Below, in pieces: positions 1-6,845 of a DNA stretch of 6,845 bases. Each line of letters opens with the position of its first letter. Within the stretch, counting starts at the first letter, position 1. The stretch comes from Nitriliruptorales bacterium (GTDB taxonomy: Bacteria > Actinomycetota > Nitriliruptoria > Euzebyales > Egibacteraceae). The stretch covers positions 1 through 6,845 of the forward strand of contig SLNF01000144.1 of the NCBI GenBank assembly GCA_007133145.1, read 5' to 3'. A program made the position numbers and the translations under genes. The notes under the pieces were generated by a model. The model searched no databases and was not told the origin of the DNA. It saw only the letters and a list, made by a program, of their open reading frames with translations.

Positions 1-1759
<1,759 letters not shown>

Positions 1760-1765
1760 CGCGGG

Positions 1766-1771
1766 CCTTCC
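1766..1771 (-). promoter_or_regulatory. Ribosome binding site of sdhA
   Basis: On the minus strand GGAAGG lies 6 nt before the ATG of the flavoprotein gene. It is a good Shine-Dalgarno match and supports that ATG as the start. Confidence 0.65.
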
Positions 1772-1806
1772 GTTCCCGGGCGTGCGGTGCGGGCGCGCGC
1801 CCCTGA

Positions 1807-1823
1807 GGTCGTGTCTCGCGACC
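1807..1823. repeat. Inverted repeat upstream of sdhA
   Basis: GGTCG (1807-1811) and CGACC (1819-1823) are perfect 5-bp arms around a 7-nt centre, 47 nt upstream of the sdhA start. This could be an operator or a hairpin in the sdhA leader. Short inverted repeats are common by chance in DNA this rich in G and C, so any function is speculative. I found no convincing -10/-35 pair for sdhA nearby. Confidence 0.25.
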
Positions 1824-1921
1824 AAGCCTTGCGCGCCGCGGTGGGCGAGTCGACGACAGAGGGAGTCGAGAGGGCGGGCCGAACGACCCTGCCTGAGGGG
1901 GGCCGGCCGGCGCGGCGCCGC

Positions 1922-1927
1922 TACACT
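1922..1927 (+). promoter_or_regulatory. Candidate -10 element for leuS
   Basis: TACACT fits the TAnnnT pattern of housekeeping sigma-factor -10 boxes. It is one of the few AT-containing hexamers in this GC-rich gap and lies 75 nt upstream of the leuS start. No recognisable TTGAC-like -35 box lies 16-18 nt upstream, where the sequence is a G/C run, so the call rests on one hexamer. Confidence 0.35.
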
Positions 1928-1987
1928 GCCCGACGGGCGGGCGACGCCCACCCCCACACCACCGCAGATCGCGAAGCCTCGTCATGC

Positions 1988-1997
1988 GAGGAGGAGG
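1988..1997 (+). promoter_or_regulatory. Strong ribosome binding site of leuS
   Basis: GAGGAGGAGG contains two overlapping AGGAGG cores, 8 and 5 nt before the GTG at 2003. It decides the leuS start, because the reading frame stays open far upstream (back to at least 167) and frame length alone gives no start. The ATG at 1984 sits before this site in another frame and is not a plausible start. Confidence 0.85.
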
Positions 1998-2002
1998 ACG
2001 AC

Positions 2003-4489
<2,487 letters not shown>

Positions 4490-4503
4490 GCCGGCGCCCC
4501 CCG

Positions 4504-4534
4504 GCCCCGCCTGGGCCGGCGGAGGAGGCGGGGC
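4504..4534 (+). terminator. GC-rich hairpin after leuS, possible terminator
   Basis: GCCCCGCCT (4504-4512) pairs perfectly with AGGCGGGGC (4526-4534), a 9-bp stem with a 13-nt loop starting 14 nt after the leuS stop. There is no T-run after it. Many high-GC actinobacterial terminators lack a U-tract, so termination is plausible but not proven. Confidence 0.5.
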
Positions 4535-4551
4535 GCGGGCGCGCGAGCGGG

Positions 4552-4557
4552 TAGCGT
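4552..4557 (+). promoter_or_regulatory. Candidate -10 element for icd
   Basis: TAGCGT, within GGTAGCGTG, fits the TAnnnT pattern and lies between the leuS hairpin and icd, 81 nt before the icd start. No -35 box is evident. It would give icd its own transcript with a leader of about 70-75 nt. Confidence 0.3.
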
Positions 4558-4570
4558 GCGGGGTCCCCGC
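4558..4570. repeat. Short palindrome next to the candidate icd promoter
   Basis: GCGGGG and CCCCGC flank a single T, forming a perfect 6-bp inverted repeat directly after the candidate -10 box. With a 1-nt centre it is too tight for a stable hairpin and is more like a dimeric protein binding site. Chance occurrence in GC-rich sequence is a serious alternative. Confidence 0.3.
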
Positions 4571-4621
4571 GGTCGGCGGTCACCGCGCCGGCGCCGGGGC
4601 CCGGACCGACACTGTCGCCGA

Positions 4622-4628
4622 GAGGGAG
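4622..4628 (+). promoter_or_regulatory. Ribosome binding site of icd
   Basis: GAGGGAG-type purine tract (GAGGGAG within 4622-4628) ends 10 nt before the ATG at 4639. It is a moderate Shine-Dalgarno match and agrees with the N-terminus expected from the protein family. Confidence 0.55.
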
Positions 4629-4638
4629 CAGAGCGCCC

Positions 4639-6845
<2,207 letters not shown>

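Noticed and set aside
1760..2002. T-box riboswitch before leuS
   Set aside because: T-boxes occur before synthetase genes, but nothing like the conserved AGGGTGGnACCGCG element or a following terminator/antiterminator pair is visible.

Overview
The window is high-GC DNA (my estimate is about 70% or more, not computed) with GC-rich third codon positions. It looks like a chromosomal housekeeping region of an actinomycete-type bacterium. Two of the three genes, a corynebacterial-style succinate dehydrogenase flavoprotein and a monomeric NADP-dependent isocitrate dehydrogenase, fit Actinomycetota well. The third, leuS, resembles the short LeuRS of Bacillus and Thermus more than the long form I recall from Mycobacterium and Streptomyces. 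That hints at a deep-branching actinobacterial lineage or a transferred leuS. I cannot name a genus from sequence alone.

Layout: from the left edge to 1759 the minus strand carries sdhA, whose C-terminus is cut off by the window edge. A 243-bp divergent intergenic region (1760-2002) separates it from leuS on the plus strand (GTG start at 2003, stop at 4487-4489). A 149-bp gap follows, holding a GC-rich hairpin, a possible -10 element and a short palindrome. Then icd runs on the plus strand from 4639 off the right edge, lacking only its last few codons.

How the genes relate: SdhA oxidises succinate to fumarate, and isocitrate dehydrogenase makes 2-oxoglutarate and NADPH, so both belong to central carbon metabolism. 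LeuS charges tRNA-Leu and has no direct metabolic tie to them. icd has its own ribosome binding site and probably its own promoter, so I read leuS and icd as separate transcription units.

I looked for a novel system and did not find one. There are no mobile elements, CRISPR arrays, RNA genes or unknown proteins. The second-look points are modest: no sdhC next to sdhA on its 5' side, a KMSKG signature in place of KMSKS in LeuS, and the short LeuS type in an actinobacterial setting.
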